A DNA stretch of 64,000 nt from positions 1,302,001 to 1,366,000 of the forward strand of contig NZ_AP031572.1 in NCBI RefSeq assembly GCF_040436315.1, given 5' to 3'. The notes under the pieces are model-generated. The model saw only the letters and a program-made list of their open reading frames with translations. It made no database searches and was not told the DNA's origin. The stretch comes from Synechocystis sp. LKSZ1. GTDB taxonomy: Bacteria; Cyanobacteriota; Cyanobacteriia; Cyanobacteriales; Microcystaceae. A program made the translations under genes and the position numbers. This document shows, piece by piece, positions 18,247 through 27,765 of the stretch (position 1 is the first letter of the stretch; every line of letters starts with the position of its first letter).

Positions 18247-19280
18247 GATTTTTTGGCCAATTGTTTGACGGTTTGATAGAGTTCCGGCAGACGCTTATAG
18301 ATAGCAGATGCCTTTAGGTAAAGGCGATTAGGAACATGGGGACTCCCTGACACCACTTCCCCAGGGGCCACTTCTCCATGGATACCGGTTTGGGCAGAGG
18401 CAATGGCCCCGTCACCAATTTTGGACTGGTTGGCCACCCCGACTTGGCCCGCTAGGATAACGCGATTACCAATGGTGACGCCACCGGCTACCCCCACCTG
18501 AGCCGCCATAGCGCAGGCCTGGCCAATGTGACAACCATGGGCGATATGAACCAGATTATCGAGTTTGGTGTATTGACCAATACGAGTTTCCCCCACGGCG
18601 GGCCGGTCAATGGCACTATTGCAGCCCACCTCAACCCCGCGCTCGAGGACGACAAGACCGGACTGCTCCATTTTGAACCAGCCTTCGGCGGTGGGTACAA
18701 AACCAAAACCTTCGGCCCCGATCACGGCACCGCTATGAATCACACAATCTGGGCCTATTTGCGTCCGCTCATGAATCGTACAGTTGGCATGAAGAATTGT
18801 CCCTTCCCCGATACTCACCCCAGGATAGACAACGCTATTGGCATGGATACAGACCCGATCACCCAACGTCACGCCAGCATGAATCACCACATGGGGGCCA
18901 AGGTAAAGATCCTGCCCCAGGATCACCGAGGGATCAATAATTGCCGTGGGATGAATGCCTGCCGGGGGTCGAAAGGGTTGGTAGAACAAACTAATGGCCT
19001 GAGCAAAGGCCAGACGCGGGTCTTTCACCGCAATCCAGGCCATCTCCCGGTCTTCACACAGGGACTGAATTGTTTCATCGCAGGGAATAATCAAGGCCCT
19101 GGCGTTGGTGGTGGCAATCAGCGATGCAAACTTTACCCCCTCAACATAGCTCAGACTTTGGGGGGGAGCCTCAGCCAAAGCGGCGACTCCCACAATCATG
19201 GGATCGCGGTCAGTTTTCACAGTCAAGCTATGGGCCTGCACCAGAGGGCCTAGACGGTCAACAAGGTCACGGAATTGCAT
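18243..19280 (-). CDS. lpxD: UDP-3-O-acylglucosamine N-acyltransferase LpxD
   Basis: LpxD adds the second acyl chain to the UDP-glucosamine precursor of lipid A. The N-terminal domain is followed by many hexapeptide repeats of a left-handed beta helix (GVTLGDRVCIHANSVVYPGV). The catalytic His lies in LVHIAHGCHIGQ. The ATG at 19280 (MQFRDLVDRLG) is chosen because the longer frame would require a TTG at 19310 and adds ten residues not typical of LpxD. It gives 345 residues. The gene is followed by an overlapping DUF2499 gene and preceded at close range by the EVE-domain gene. Confidence 0.94.
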   Translation of the reverse strand: MQFRDLVDRLGPLVQAHSLTVKTDRDPMIVGVAALAEAPPQSLSYVEGVKFASLIATTNARALIIPCDETIQSLCEDREMAWIAVKDPRLAFAQAISLFYQPFRPPAGIHPTAIIDPSVILGQDLYLGPHVVIHAGVTLGDRVCIHANSVVYPGVSIGEGTILHANCTIHERTQIGPDCVIHSGAVIGAEGFGFVPTAEGWFKMEQSGLVVLERGVEVGCNSAIDRPAVGETRIGQYTKLDNLVHIAHGCHIGQACAMAAQVGVAGGVTIGNRVILAGQVGVANQSKIGDGAIASAQTGIHGEVAPGEVVSGSPHVPNRLYLKASAIYKRLPELYQTVKQLAKKS

Positions 19281-19306
19281 CACAGCGGGCAAAGTCAAGA
19301 ATGTTC

Positions 19307-19762
19307 TCAATTATAAGCCAGGGCCAGCAGACGTTCTGCAATGGGGAGGGCCACGGGCATCACCGACAGACGATTTCCTTTTTTAACGACGTCCAACTCC
19401 TCCGGGCTAAAGGTCGTTTTGAGCGTTGCTAAGGAAATGGGCCGGGGCCATTTTTCCAGAAAGGTTACTTGTACTGTCTGCCAGCGGGGGGCTTCGGGGC
19501 GGGCCTTGGGGTCGTAATAATCACTCTGGGGGTCAAACTGGGTCGGGTCAACGACTTGCGCCGCCGTCACCTGCATCAGTCCCACAATCGCCGGGGGTTG
19601 GCAATTGGAATGGTAGAAAAAGGCCTGATCGCCGATGCACATCTGCCGGAGAAAATTACGGGCCTGGTAATTACGAACGCCATCCCAGAGGGTGACCTGT
19701 TCGGCTTGGAGGTGGTCAATGCTGTAGGTCGTAGGTTCCGATTTCATCAGCCAATAGTTCAT
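19307..19762 (-). CDS. EVE domain protein
   Basis: The start MNYWLMKSEPTTYSIDHL and the segments LWDGVRNYQARNFLR and AFFYHSNCQPPAIVG are diagnostic of the EVE (PUA-like) domain, which binds modified bases in DNA or RNA. The single-domain, 151-residue form is widespread in bacteria and resembles eukaryotic THYN1. It lies between a diguanylate cyclase gene (15 bases away) and lpxD on the same strand. No nuclease or restriction partner is nearby, so a role in nucleic acid base recognition outside restriction is more likely. Confidence 0.9.
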   Translation of the reverse strand: MNYWLMKSEPTTYSIDHLQAEQVTLWDGVRNYQARNFLRQMCIGDQAFFYHSNCQPPAIVGLMQVTAAQVVDPTQFDPQSDYYDPKARPEAPRWQTVQVTFLEKWPRPISLATLKTTFSPEELDVVKKGNRLSVMPVALPIAERLLALAYN

Positions 19763-19777
19763 AGTATTTTCCGAGGC

Positions 19778-21256
19778 CTAATTCAAGGGAGGACTAGCCA
19801 GGGCCACGACACAGGCTCGCCCCTGGGCCTTAGCCTGATACAAAGCCTGGTCTGCTTGTTTAAAAAGATGCCTTATATCCGTATTTTGTTGGGGAACACA
19901 AGCCGTCAACCCCGCACTCAGGGTTACGACAGTACTGACTTTAGAGGTGGGATGGGGAAGATTCAAGTTGCCCACTTCCCGCAGGGCCTTTTCTGCAATG
20001 CCTTGGGCGGCCGAGAGGGTGGCATCGGGAAGCAAAAGAACAAATTCTTCTCCACCGTAGCGGGCGGCTAAATCCGTCGGCCGCCGGGCCATGGCTTGGA
20101 TCACCTGAGCAACCTGTTGCAGACAGTGATCCCCCTGAAGATGGCCGTAGTGGTCGTTATAGGCCTTAAAGTAATCCAGATCAAAGAGAATCAAGGCCAG
20201 GGGATATTGGTGTCGATAGGCATGGCCCAACTCCCGCTCGGCAGTCAGATCGAACATGCGACGATTGGCAATCCCTGTCAGGCCATCCAGGTAAGAGAGC
20301 TTCTCTAGCTGTTCATTCAGGCTCAGAATTTTGACTTGGGCCGCCTGGAGGGCCACCACTTGGGCTTGGAATTGGCCAGAAAACCAGACAGCAATTGCCA
20401 GAGTCAGGGAAAAAGCCAGACCAAAGACCAAGACACCACTCGTAACCCAGGGAAAAGCCTGCGTGGCAGCCGGGGTTTTGCCAAAGTCGTTGGCCCCCAG
20501 GGCCTGCCAAAAGGCCAGGGTTACCGTAACGCCCATAATCCCCACCATCATGGCCCAAGTCAGGGCCGGGAGACGATAGCCTACTTTTCTGGCAAAGTAT
20601 TGTTCTTCTCCGATCAGCATCAAGCCCACCAGGATAAATCCGCCGGCGGTATGAACCGCCATTCTTGTCCATTTTCCCCAGCCATAGGCCGACTCGACTC
20701 CCGACCAGTAGCCAAATATTGCGACAGTGCCGAGGCCAATGACCAAGGCCCCCAAAATACCACTCAAAACCAAAGGATAACGATGACGCTGGGAAAGCAA
20801 CCAGAGAGCAAGACTACTGAGCAGAAAACAAAGGGCTGTGTTGGGGGCCATGCGTCCGGGGGACATCGTTTGTACGATAACGGTATGCTGCCAAAAAAGT
20901 TCATCAATACCTACATTTAGACCAGTGATGTACTGCAGTAGAGTCAGACCTGCCATTATTGTTGTAAGTCCGGTAAGGAATTGGGCAATCACTGAACGCC
21001 CATGTAGAAGGCCAAACAACGCCAGACCAAGGAACACAAAGCTCAGGGCCGTATTGAATTGCATGGGTACCCAGGAGGGATGCAGTTGGATTAGCGGTAT
21101 CAAACGCCAAGACCAGCCACAGATAACCAGGAAGCCCAGTAAGCTGATCCCCAAGGCGCCCACATTGAGCAAGATGGAAAAGTGGCGAAGTAAGGAAGCA
21201 GAGGAGACAGCGACAATCGGCATTGCTTGGGCTAGGGTTCCAGATTCCATCGGCAA
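19778..21256 (-). CDS. Membrane-bound diguanylate cyclase (GGDEF)
   Basis: The first 300 residues hold about eight hydrophobic helices forming an integral-membrane sensor region that I cannot assign to a named MASE family. A short coiled linker (LNEQLEKLSYLDGLTGIANRR) leads to a GGDEF domain. The active-site loop is RYGGEEF, expected to be active in making c-di-GMP from GTP. An RxxD inhibitory site (RPTD) sits five residues before it, so product inhibition is likely. No EAL domain is fused. A neighbouring nucleotide cyclase gene lies 0.9 kb upstream. Confidence 0.92.
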   Translation of the reverse strand: MPMESGTLAQAMPIVAVSSASLLRHFSILLNVGALGISLLGFLVICGWSWRLIPLIQLHPSWVPMQFNTALSFVFLGLALFGLLHGRSVIAQFLTGLTTIMAGLTLLQYITGLNVGIDELFWQHTVIVQTMSPGRMAPNTALCFLLSSLALWLLSQRHRYPLVLSGILGALVIGLGTVAIFGYWSGVESAYGWGKWTRMAVHTAGGFILVGLMLIGEEQYFARKVGYRLPALTWAMMVGIMGVTVTLAFWQALGANDFGKTPAATQAFPWVTSGVLVFGLAFSLTLAIAVWFSGQFQAQVVALQAAQVKILSLNEQLEKLSYLDGLTGIANRRMFDLTAERELGHAYRHQYPLALILFDLDYFKAYNDHYGHLQGDHCLQQVAQVIQAMARRPTDLAARYGGEEFVLLLPDATLSAAQGIAEKALREVGNLNLPHPTSKVSTVVTLSAGLTACVPQQNTDIRHLFKQADQALYQAKAQGRACVVALASPPLN

Positions 21257-21350
21257 AAGAGACTACTTACACACTACCCGTCAGACGCTTGAATTTTTTC
21301 AGCTCTCCTTAGAAAGAATTGGCGTTTGAAGAAAACCGTTTTTGGAATAC

Positions 21351-22124
21351 TTAAGCCCGTTGGTCGAAATCAAAGACTTGGCCTCGCTTAACAAAGCCTA
21401 AAAATCCATCTGCTTGAGCAGCGGGCAAACTCCCAGCTTGATACCCATATAACCACATTTTTTGACGAATGGTTGGGGAGAGCATCAGAAGTTGTTGATA
21501 ATGGGCATGAACCGGGGTGGGGGTATTAGAAATTTCACAATCATGGAAAATTAAATCTGCTTCTAGGTAATAGGTCTGTAGTTCTTCAGAACAAAGTTTT
21601 GTATCCGTGGTGAGAAAGATTTTCGTGCCTCCAATCTCAAAAAACAAACCGTAGGCCGGCATCAGCATAAAGCCTGTATTTACATGATTTAACTTCACCA
21701 AATGAAAGGTAATATCTTCCCAAGTGAAATGACCATTAGGTTTGAGAGGATGAATTTTAAAAAAACTATCTAGATCAGCCAATTCCCCTTCCAGAGCCTC
21801 CATTCCCCCTGCTAAACTTTTGTGCCAGAGGTCAATGGCAATATCTTGGCTAAGGTATAAGGTTGGACGATGGCAATGGGGATCGAACTTGGTCATAAAG
21901 CCGATGTATTCTAATCCCCCCACATGGTCGGAATGGAGATGACTAATATAAATATCGGTAATATCGTGGTAAGAAAAGCCAGCTTGGTAGAGGGAAAATC
22001 GAATATCGGTGCCACAGTCGATCAAAAGCTTACGCCCATTCTTTGCAAGGAATAGCATATTGGATTGAAAATTATCCGATCCAATTGTAAAGGCAGAACC
22101 TGAACCGAGAAATAATAGTTTCAT
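21351..22124 (-). CDS. Metallo-beta-lactamase-fold hydrolase (RNase Z/phosphodiesterase-like)
   Basis: The 257-residue protein starts MKLLFLGSGSAFTIGSDNFQ and has the dinuclear metal motif HLHSDHVGG near residue 62, a distal His in LVKLNHVNTG, and Asp/His in FLTTDT and FHDCE. It resembles RNase Z-like and class II cyclic-nucleotide phosphodiesterase folds but lacks the exosite I could use to call RNase Z. It begins 29 bases after the end of a CHASE2 nucleotide cyclase gene on the same strand, so a cyclic-nucleotide phosphodiesterase role is a reasonable guess from context only. Its GC content is slightly lower than that of its neighbours. Confidence 0.85.
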   Translation of the reverse strand: MKLLFLGSGSAFTIGSDNFQSNMLFLAKNGRKLLIDCGTDIRFSLYQAGFSYHDITDIYISHLHSDHVGGLEYIGFMTKFDPHCHRPTLYLSQDIAIDLWHKSLAGGMEALEGELADLDSFFKIHPLKPNGHFTWEDITFHLVKLNHVNTGFMLMPAYGLFFEIGGTKIFLTTDTKLCSEELQTYYLEADLIFHDCEISNTPTPVHAHYQQLLMLSPTIRQKMWLYGYQAGSLPAAQADGFLGFVKRGQVFDFDQRA

Positions 22125-22153
22125 CGTCGATGATTGACTCCTTGGGACACCGA

Positions 22154-24421
22154 TTAAGCTTTTTCGAGAGTTTCGTAGAGGTGATTTAAATAGGTTTCTA
22201 TTTCTGGGGGCCTAGCGGAAAAATAAACGTAAAAATAATCAGGATCACTATTGGGAGTTTCAATAACTTTGGCATAAATGTCCCCCGTCAGATCAGTGGT
22301 TTGGCCGGAAATCGGCTGGAAGTTGAGTTTGATGTTGGTCAAGGGACTGGGCGGAGACGAAGCCGGGTTAAGGCGTTGAATTTGCCCCCCTTTGCGGGAT
22401 AACTGCACTAACTGCGCTTGCATAATTGTATCGTCTAAATGTTTCCCGTCTAGATGGGCATAGGAGAGGGCCAGGGGGATGGGCATGGGCACATAATCCT
22501 CTTCTTCGCTAGTGAGATAAAGATCGTAGGGAGCAGCAACCCCCCCCACATCACAAATTACAATATCGTTTTTAACCCCCTTGGGTTTGACAGCCCGTTT
22601 GCCATGAATTTGCACCGCATCCCCAGCCTCAAGCAGGGTCGATTCTGAAATTAAAACCTGGCCGCCCGTGGTGTAGGACTCGATCCGATAGGTCAAGTTA
22701 ACCTGACTGCCTACCACACCGTATTTGGTACGTTTTTCTGAGCCAATATTGCCCACCACTACTTCGCCGGTATTGATGCCAATCCCCATTTCTAGGGGTT
22801 GGAGGCCCCAGGCCATAATCTGCTGATTAACCTGACCCAGGGCCTGTTGCATAGCAACGGCACAGGCCACGGCTCTTAGGGCATCGTCGGCCTGAGAGGT
22901 AGGCGCCCCAAACAATACAAGAATACCATCTCCCATGAATTCATCAATGGTGCCTTGGTAGTGGGTGATGACCTCAGCCATGGCCCCCAGGTAGAGATTC
23001 AAGATTTTAATGACCTCTTCCGGACTAAGGCGTTCGGAGGTAGCTGTAAAGCCCCGCAGATCGGAGGTCAGCAGGGTAATCCTGCGGCGGTCTCCCCCCA
23101 ATTGCAGGCCCTCAGGATGTTCCAGCAAGTTGGCGACCACCTGATCCGTTAGATAACGCCCAAAGGTTTGACGCACTTTGGCCCCGGCCCGGGCCATCAA
23201 AGCAGTAATCAAAACAGATGAGCCAATAAACCCTAAAAAAGGCGGTACCAGGGGAATCCACCAGCCGTTAAGGAAGGCCCCATAGCTAATACCTGCCAAG
23301 GCCACGAGGCTGAGGCTGATACTCCCCCAGCGGAGGTAGCTGGTGTACTGTTGTTTAGGTCGGTAACGAAATTGCCAACTAAGGACGGCTCCTAACGTTG
23401 ACCAAATCGTAATCCAGAGCCATTCTAGGGCCTCGGGCCAACCGTGTAGAAGGGGCCGCTGATCTAGGGCTGCACTCAGGATCGAACTAATAATATTGGC
23501 GTGGATTTCAACCCCTGGCATGGCCTGGGCCAGACCAGCCATATCACTGTAGGGCGTAAAGTAGGAATCTTTGAAACTTTCGCCGACTTTGCCGATTAGG
23601 ATAATGCGGTCTTTGCCCCAAGTCTTGGGTACCCGTTGCTGGAGGATATCGGTCATAGAGACCTGGGGGAAGCTGTTTTTGCCGCCTCGGTAGTTAATCA
23701 AAAGCTGAAACCCGCCGGCATCGGTGCGGATATAACTGCCTTCATTGCTATCGAGGGGTTGAAAGACGGCCTGCTTAAGGCGAAAGTTGTCGGTGCCAGG
23801 GATGTCTTCCGCTACCACCCCCACGGAATCGAGATAGATCAGAGACAGATAAAGAGCAAAGCTATAAAAGGTTTCTTGGCCGTTGCTGAGATAGACAAAA
23901 CCCCGGCGAATGACATTATCTGCATCCACCGGCAAGTCATTGGCTGCGATCTGATGACGGGCTTTGAGGATGGGGGCAGGGGCAACGGTATCGATTCCCG
24001 ATTGGCCGGCTACCTTTTGAATCCCGATCAGATTAGGGGTGGATTGAAAAATTTTGGCCAGGGCCGCTTCTCCGGGGGGAACGGGAACATCACGATAGAC
24101 ATCCAGGCCAATGGCCTTGGGTTGCATGGCCTTAAGCTTGGTTAACAAATCCGCCAGTAACTGGTCAGAAAAAATTGACGTCTTCAGGCCCGCTACATCT
24201 TTTTCATCAATGCCGACAATCACAACGCGAGAATCCTGCACCAGGGATGGACGCGACCGCATCACCAAGTCGTAAGCCCGCCATTCCCAACCCTGGAGGG
24301 AGCCGCTCAGGCGAAGTAGAATGACCAGCAGGGATACTGTCGGACTGGTAATCCAAATACCCCGAGTACGCCAAAAAAAGTCTTTTAGGCCTGGAGCCAA
24401 CAACCGCTTTAGCACCATCAT
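22154..24421 (-). CDS. CHASE2 adenylate/guanylate cyclase
   Basis: Residues of about 35 to 330 form an extracellular CHASE2 sensor (VVIVGIDEKDVAGLK, AIGLDVYRDVPVP), with a preceding membrane helix and three helices after it. A class III nucleotide cyclase domain follows from about residue 440. Both metal-binding Asp residues are present (LLTSDLRGF and EFMGDGILVLFGAP), as is NTGEVVVGNIGSEKRTKYGVVG. A further C-terminal region of about 140 residues is not recognised. Class III cyclases with CHASE2 are common in cyanobacteria and usually make cAMP; the substrate is not proved here. An MBL-fold gene follows in the likely operon. Confidence 0.93.
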   Translation of the reverse strand: MMVLKRLLAPGLKDFFWRTRGIWITSPTVSLLVILLRLSGSLQGWEWRAYDLVMRSRPSLVQDSRVVIVGIDEKDVAGLKTSIFSDQLLADLLTKLKAMQPKAIGLDVYRDVPVPPGEAALAKIFQSTPNLIGIQKVAGQSGIDTVAPAPILKARHQIAANDLPVDADNVIRRGFVYLSNGQETFYSFALYLSLIYLDSVGVVAEDIPGTDNFRLKQAVFQPLDSNEGSYIRTDAGGFQLLINYRGGKNSFPQVSMTDILQQRVPKTWGKDRIILIGKVGESFKDSYFTPYSDMAGLAQAMPGVEIHANIISSILSAALDQRPLLHGWPEALEWLWITIWSTLGAVLSWQFRYRPKQQYTSYLRWGSISLSLVALAGISYGAFLNGWWIPLVPPFLGFIGSSVLITALMARAGAKVRQTFGRYLTDQVVANLLEHPEGLQLGGDRRRITLLTSDLRGFTATSERLSPEEVIKILNLYLGAMAEVITHYQGTIDEFMGDGILVLFGAPTSQADDALRAVACAVAMQQALGQVNQQIMAWGLQPLEMGIGINTGEVVVGNIGSEKRTKYGVVGSQVNLTYRIESYTTGGQVLISESTLLEAGDAVQIHGKRAVKPKGVKNDIVICDVGGVAAPYDLYLTSEEEDYVPMPIPLALSYAHLDGKHLDDTIMQAQLVQLSRKGGQIQRLNPASSPPSPLTNIKLNFQPISGQTTDLTGDIYAKVIETPNSDPDYFYVYFSARPPEIETYLNHLYETLEKA

Positions 24422-24518
24422 GTCTTTGGATGAATTCTAGGGCTATCCCCACCAGCTTAAACCTGAAATTATCCCTTGGCGCTAGATTAGGATTCAATTC
24501 TATTTCCGTTCCCATCCC

Positions 24519-25970
24519 ATGGCTTCCCCTCGCACCCTTGTTTGGTTTCGCAACGACCTCCGTCTCCAAGACCACGAACCTCTACACCGAGCCTGCCAAC
24601 AGGGTGGAGAAATTTTACCGTTATACATCTACGATCCACGACAGTTTGGTCAAACGTCCTTTGGCTTTCCGAAAACCGGGCGCTTTCGGGCGCAATTTTG
24701 GCGGGAAGCTCTCCAGGATTTAACAACATCCCTAGAGAAACGAGGAAGCCAACTGATTATCCGCTATGGCCCACCGGAGAAAATCATTCCTGACCTTGTT
24801 CAACAGCACGGGATTACCCATCTTTACTACCATCGGGAAGTCACCAGCGAAGAATGCCAGATCGAAGCGGCCTTGGCCCAGAATTTAGCTGGTTTATCGG
24901 TTCAATGCCAAGGCTTTTGGGGAACGACCCTCTATCATCCCGATGATCTCCCCTTCCCCATCAGTGAATTACCGGAACTCTTTACCCATTTTCGCCAGGC
25001 CGTCGAGAAAAAAAAGATTCTGGTTCGTACTCCCTATCCCGTGCCAGCCCAACTTCCGCCTTGTCCTGAGTTAGGGCCCTGGGCGCCCCCTCCTAATCTG
25101 GAACCCGAAAAGGCAATCCCCGATCCCCGAGGTGTTTTGGCTTTTGTCGGGGGAGAAGCCGCTGGTCTGGCCCGCGTCCAGCATTATATTTGGCAGGCCG
25201 ATTGCCTCAAAACCTATAAGGAAACCCGTAATGGAATGTTGGGGGCCGACTATTCCTCCAAATTCTCCCCCTGGTTGGCCCTGGGTTGTCTATCCCCCCG
25301 TTATCTCTACCAACAGGTCAAGGCCTACGAGGCCCAACGAATTAGTAATGAGTCAACCTACTGGTTAATTTTTGAGTTATTGTGGCGGGATTTTTTTCGG
25401 TTCATTGCCCAAAAACACGGTAACCGCCTTTTTTATCAGTCAGGTTTACGCGGTGTAAAAGTCCCTTGGCGCCTGGATTTGCCAGCCTTTGAACAATGGC
25501 GCACGGGCCAAACCGGGTATCCGTTGGTGGATGCCAATATGCGGGAACTGGCGGCAACGGGGTTTATGTCCAATCGGGGCCGGCAGAATGTGGCTAGCTT
25601 TTTAACCAAAAATTTAGGGATTGATTGGCGACTCGGGGCCGAGTGGTTTGAATCCTGCCTGATCGACTACGACGTCTGTAGCAATTGGGGCAACTGGAGC
25701 TATACTGCCGGGGTGGGAAATGATGCGCGGGAATTTCGCTACTTTAATATTGCCAAGCAGTCCAAGGACTATGACCCGAAAGGGGACTATCTGCGCCACT
25801 GGTTGCCAGAACTGACCGGCCTGCCTGGGGCCAAAATCCATGAACCCTGGAAATTATCTGTTACCGAACAAAAACAGTTTGGGCTCCGCTTAGGGGTCGA
25901 TTATCCCCGGCCGATGGTGGACTTTTTCCAATCTATTCAACGTCAGCAACGCACATTCCCCGGCACCTGA
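24519..25970 (+). CDS. cry: Cryptochrome DASH / photolyase
   Basis: The 483-residue protein has the N-terminal photolyase antenna domain (LVWFRNDLRLQDHEPL) and the FAD-binding C-terminal domain. The segments KETRNGMLGADYSSKFSPWL and DYDVCSNWGNWSYTAGVGND are typical of the DASH subgroup, which repairs cyclobutane dimers in single-stranded DNA and may act as a blue-light sensor. The C-terminal sensory tail is short. It is divergent from the CHASE2 cyclase gene with 97 bases between the starts, which must contain both promoters. Confidence 0.95.
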   Translation: MASPRTLVWFRNDLRLQDHEPLHRACQQGGEILPLYIYDPRQFGQTSFGFPKTGRFRAQFWREALQDLTTSLEKRGSQLIIRYGPPEKIIPDLVQQHGITHLYYHREVTSEECQIEAALAQNLAGLSVQCQGFWGTTLYHPDDLPFPISELPELFTHFRQAVEKKKILVRTPYPVPAQLPPCPELGPWAPPPNLEPEKAIPDPRGVLAFVGGEAAGLARVQHYIWQADCLKTYKETRNGMLGADYSSKFSPWLALGCLSPRYLYQQVKAYEAQRISNESTYWLIFELLWRDFFRFIAQKHGNRLFYQSGLRGVKVPWRLDLPAFEQWRTGQTGYPLVDANMRELAATGFMSNRGRQNVASFLTKNLGIDWRLGAEWFESCLIDYDVCSNWGNWSYTAGVGNDAREFRYFNIAKQSKDYDPKGDYLRHWLPELTGLPGAKIHEPWKLSVTEQKQFGLRLGVDYPRPMVDFFQSIQRQQRTFPGT

Positions 25971-26030
25971 TGCCATTACTAGCAGTGCGCAAACAATACT
26001 GACAAAGAATGGGTTCGGGAGCTTCTGGGG

Positions 26031-26066
26031 GAACTGTGGAGTCTCTATGAACTGTGGAGTCTCTAT
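26031..26066. repeat. Perfect 18-base tandem duplication
   Basis: GAACTGTGGAGTCTCTAT occurs twice head to tail in the 209-base gap between cry and the gene at 26180. It looks like a recent slippage product. I see no other structure there except a CTAGAGGAGAGG purine-rich stretch after it. Confidence 0.85.
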
Positions 26067-26179
26067 CTAGAGGAGAGGAATTTATCGTCATAGGGCCTGG
26101 CTGGATTGTCCAAGAAAAAATACCTTTGGGTTTCTTTTTAGGCTAACACTGAAGTACAAAGCCTCTGGGAGATTGAATC

Positions 26180-26944
26180 ATGCTTACCCGTCATTGCCAT
26201 CCGCTGCCTGACAACTTTTTCTGTGACGGCCCTTACTACGTCCTCACCTCCGCAAGCCTCGGCAATAGTTTCTTAACGCCAGAAAGCCTGGCAGAAATTC
26301 TACGAGCAGGTGAAGAGACCGCCATGCGTTCCCTCTTGGCACAGGGCCTTTGTTTGCCCCTCTTCTTCCCTGGTGACTGTGCCTTTGATAGGGCCATCCT
26401 GGTCATGGGTGAGCTTACTCCCGATGAGGAAGCGGAATGGATCGGGCGCATTCAAAGCAAATTGCATATTCCCTGCGGACAATTACTGCTGATGTGTGGC
26501 GGCGGCTCTCCCGAAGACTGGCTCGGGGCCATGGGGGGAGAGGGTCTCCAGGGCTATCGAGATTATTTTCAGGTTCTTGACATTCCTGCCGGAGACTATT
26601 TAGTAGAAGTCCTGACCTACGTTGCCAGCATGAGCGTGGACTTTCACTGGGAAGAAGAAAACGGAGATGCCTTGGCTGATTGGTTTTATCAAACCCGGCC
26701 AGGGGAGGCCCTACCCCAATGGATAAAAACCTTTCAAGCTAGTGGTTTTATCGGTGAATTAAGTGACGAACTTGTGACCTATATTCTGCATCTCACCCCT
26801 CTCACAACGGAACCCTCATTACCGGCCCTGGACGCGGAGATCGGCTGGTGTGGGGAATTTGAATGGCGTCGGCCAGTCCTTTGCCCTCGAGGAATTCCCC
26901 GGTCTCAGTATCCAGGCTCAGAAGCGGCCAGTCTTGCTTGGTAA
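26180..26944 (+). CDS. Conserved hypothetical protein, 254 residues
   Basis: The sequence starts MLTRHCHPLPDNFFCDGPYY and is acidic, soluble and without a signal peptide. Segments such as LFFPGDCAFDRAILVMGELT and CGGGSPEDWLGAMGG show no motif I can name. The frame has good codon use throughout and fills the space before menG, 45 bases upstream of it on the same strand. I do not know its function. It could be a small-molecule or carbohydrate-related domain, but nothing in the sequence shows that. Confidence 0.75.
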   Translation: MLTRHCHPLPDNFFCDGPYYVLTSASLGNSFLTPESLAEILRAGEETAMRSLLAQGLCLPLFFPGDCAFDRAILVMGELTPDEEAEWIGRIQSKLHIPCGQLLLMCGGGSPEDWLGAMGGEGLQGYRDYFQVLDIPAGDYLVEVLTYVASMSVDFHWEEENGDALADWFYQTRPGEALPQWIKTFQASGFIGELSDELVTYILHLTPLTTEPSLPALDAEIGWCGEFEWRRPVLCPRGIPRSQYPGSEAASLAW

Positions 26945-26989
26945 AATAATCCCAGTGTTTGCTGTCCTCAATATTTACAATCCTCAACT

Positions 26990-27700
26990 ATGCCCGCTGT
27001 GTCCCCGCCTACTCCAACAGAAGTCGAGGCCCTTTTTGGTCGCATTGCCCCCGTCTACGACTCCTTCAATTTTTGGCTGAGTCTGGGGCAACACCAGGTC
27101 TGGAAGGCCATGACCGTTGGCTGGAGTGCTTGTCAGCAGGGAGACCAGGTTTTGGATGTGTGTTGTGGGACGGGGGATTTAACCCAACGTTTGGCCAAAC
27201 AAGTCGGCCTTTCGGGCCAAGTCGTGGGCCTAGATTTTTGCTCAGAACTGCTGGCCCTCGCCGCCCAACGTCACCGGCAGACCTATCCCCAATATTCCGT
27301 CCAATGGTTGCAAGGCGATGCTCTGGCCCTGCCCTTTGCCGACCAGTCCTTTGATGGTGCCACGATGGGCTATGGTCTCCGCAATGTGGGCGATATTCCC
27401 CAGGCCCTCACAGAATTACAGCGTGTGCTGAAGGTGGGCAAAAAAGTCGCCATCTTGGATTTCAATCATCCCCGCGCCCCTTGGATGCAACGCTTTCAAG
27501 ACTGGTATTTAAACCAGATTGTGCTGGCGGTGGCCGGCTATTTCCGGGTGCCAGAGGAGTATGCCTATATTCAAGCTAGCCTCGACCGTTTTCCCCCAGG
27601 CCAGGAACAGGTTAAAATGGCCTACAATGCTGGTTTTTCCCGAGTGGTTCATTACGAAATTGCCGGGGGACTGATGGGAGTCCTAGTGGCCCAAAAGTAA
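26990..27700 (+). CDS. menG: Demethylphylloquinone methyltransferase (MenG/UbiE family)
   Basis: This class I SAM methyltransferase of 236 residues has the SAM-binding motif VLDVCCGTGDLTQRL and the family segments IAPVYDSFNFWLS, GLDFC and GATMGYGLRNVGD. In cyanobacteria the UbiE/MenG protein does the last methylation of phylloquinone, the photosystem I cofactor. It starts 45 bases after the hypothetical gene at 26180 and is followed by a DUF445 gene. Confidence 0.94.
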   Translation: MPAVSPPTPTEVEALFGRIAPVYDSFNFWLSLGQHQVWKAMTVGWSACQQGDQVLDVCCGTGDLTQRLAKQVGLSGQVVGLDFCSELLALAAQRHRQTYPQYSVQWLQGDALALPFADQSFDGATMGYGLRNVGDIPQALTELQRVLKVGKKVAILDFNHPRAPWMQRFQDWYLNQIVLAVAGYFRVPEEYAYIQASLDRFPPGQEQVKMAYNAGFSRVVHYEIAGGLMGVLVAQK

Positions 27701-27765
27701 GCGGGCCCAAGGCCACTGTCCTTCCTACCCTCGCCTCCCAGCCCTGGTAAACGGATAAAACAAGA

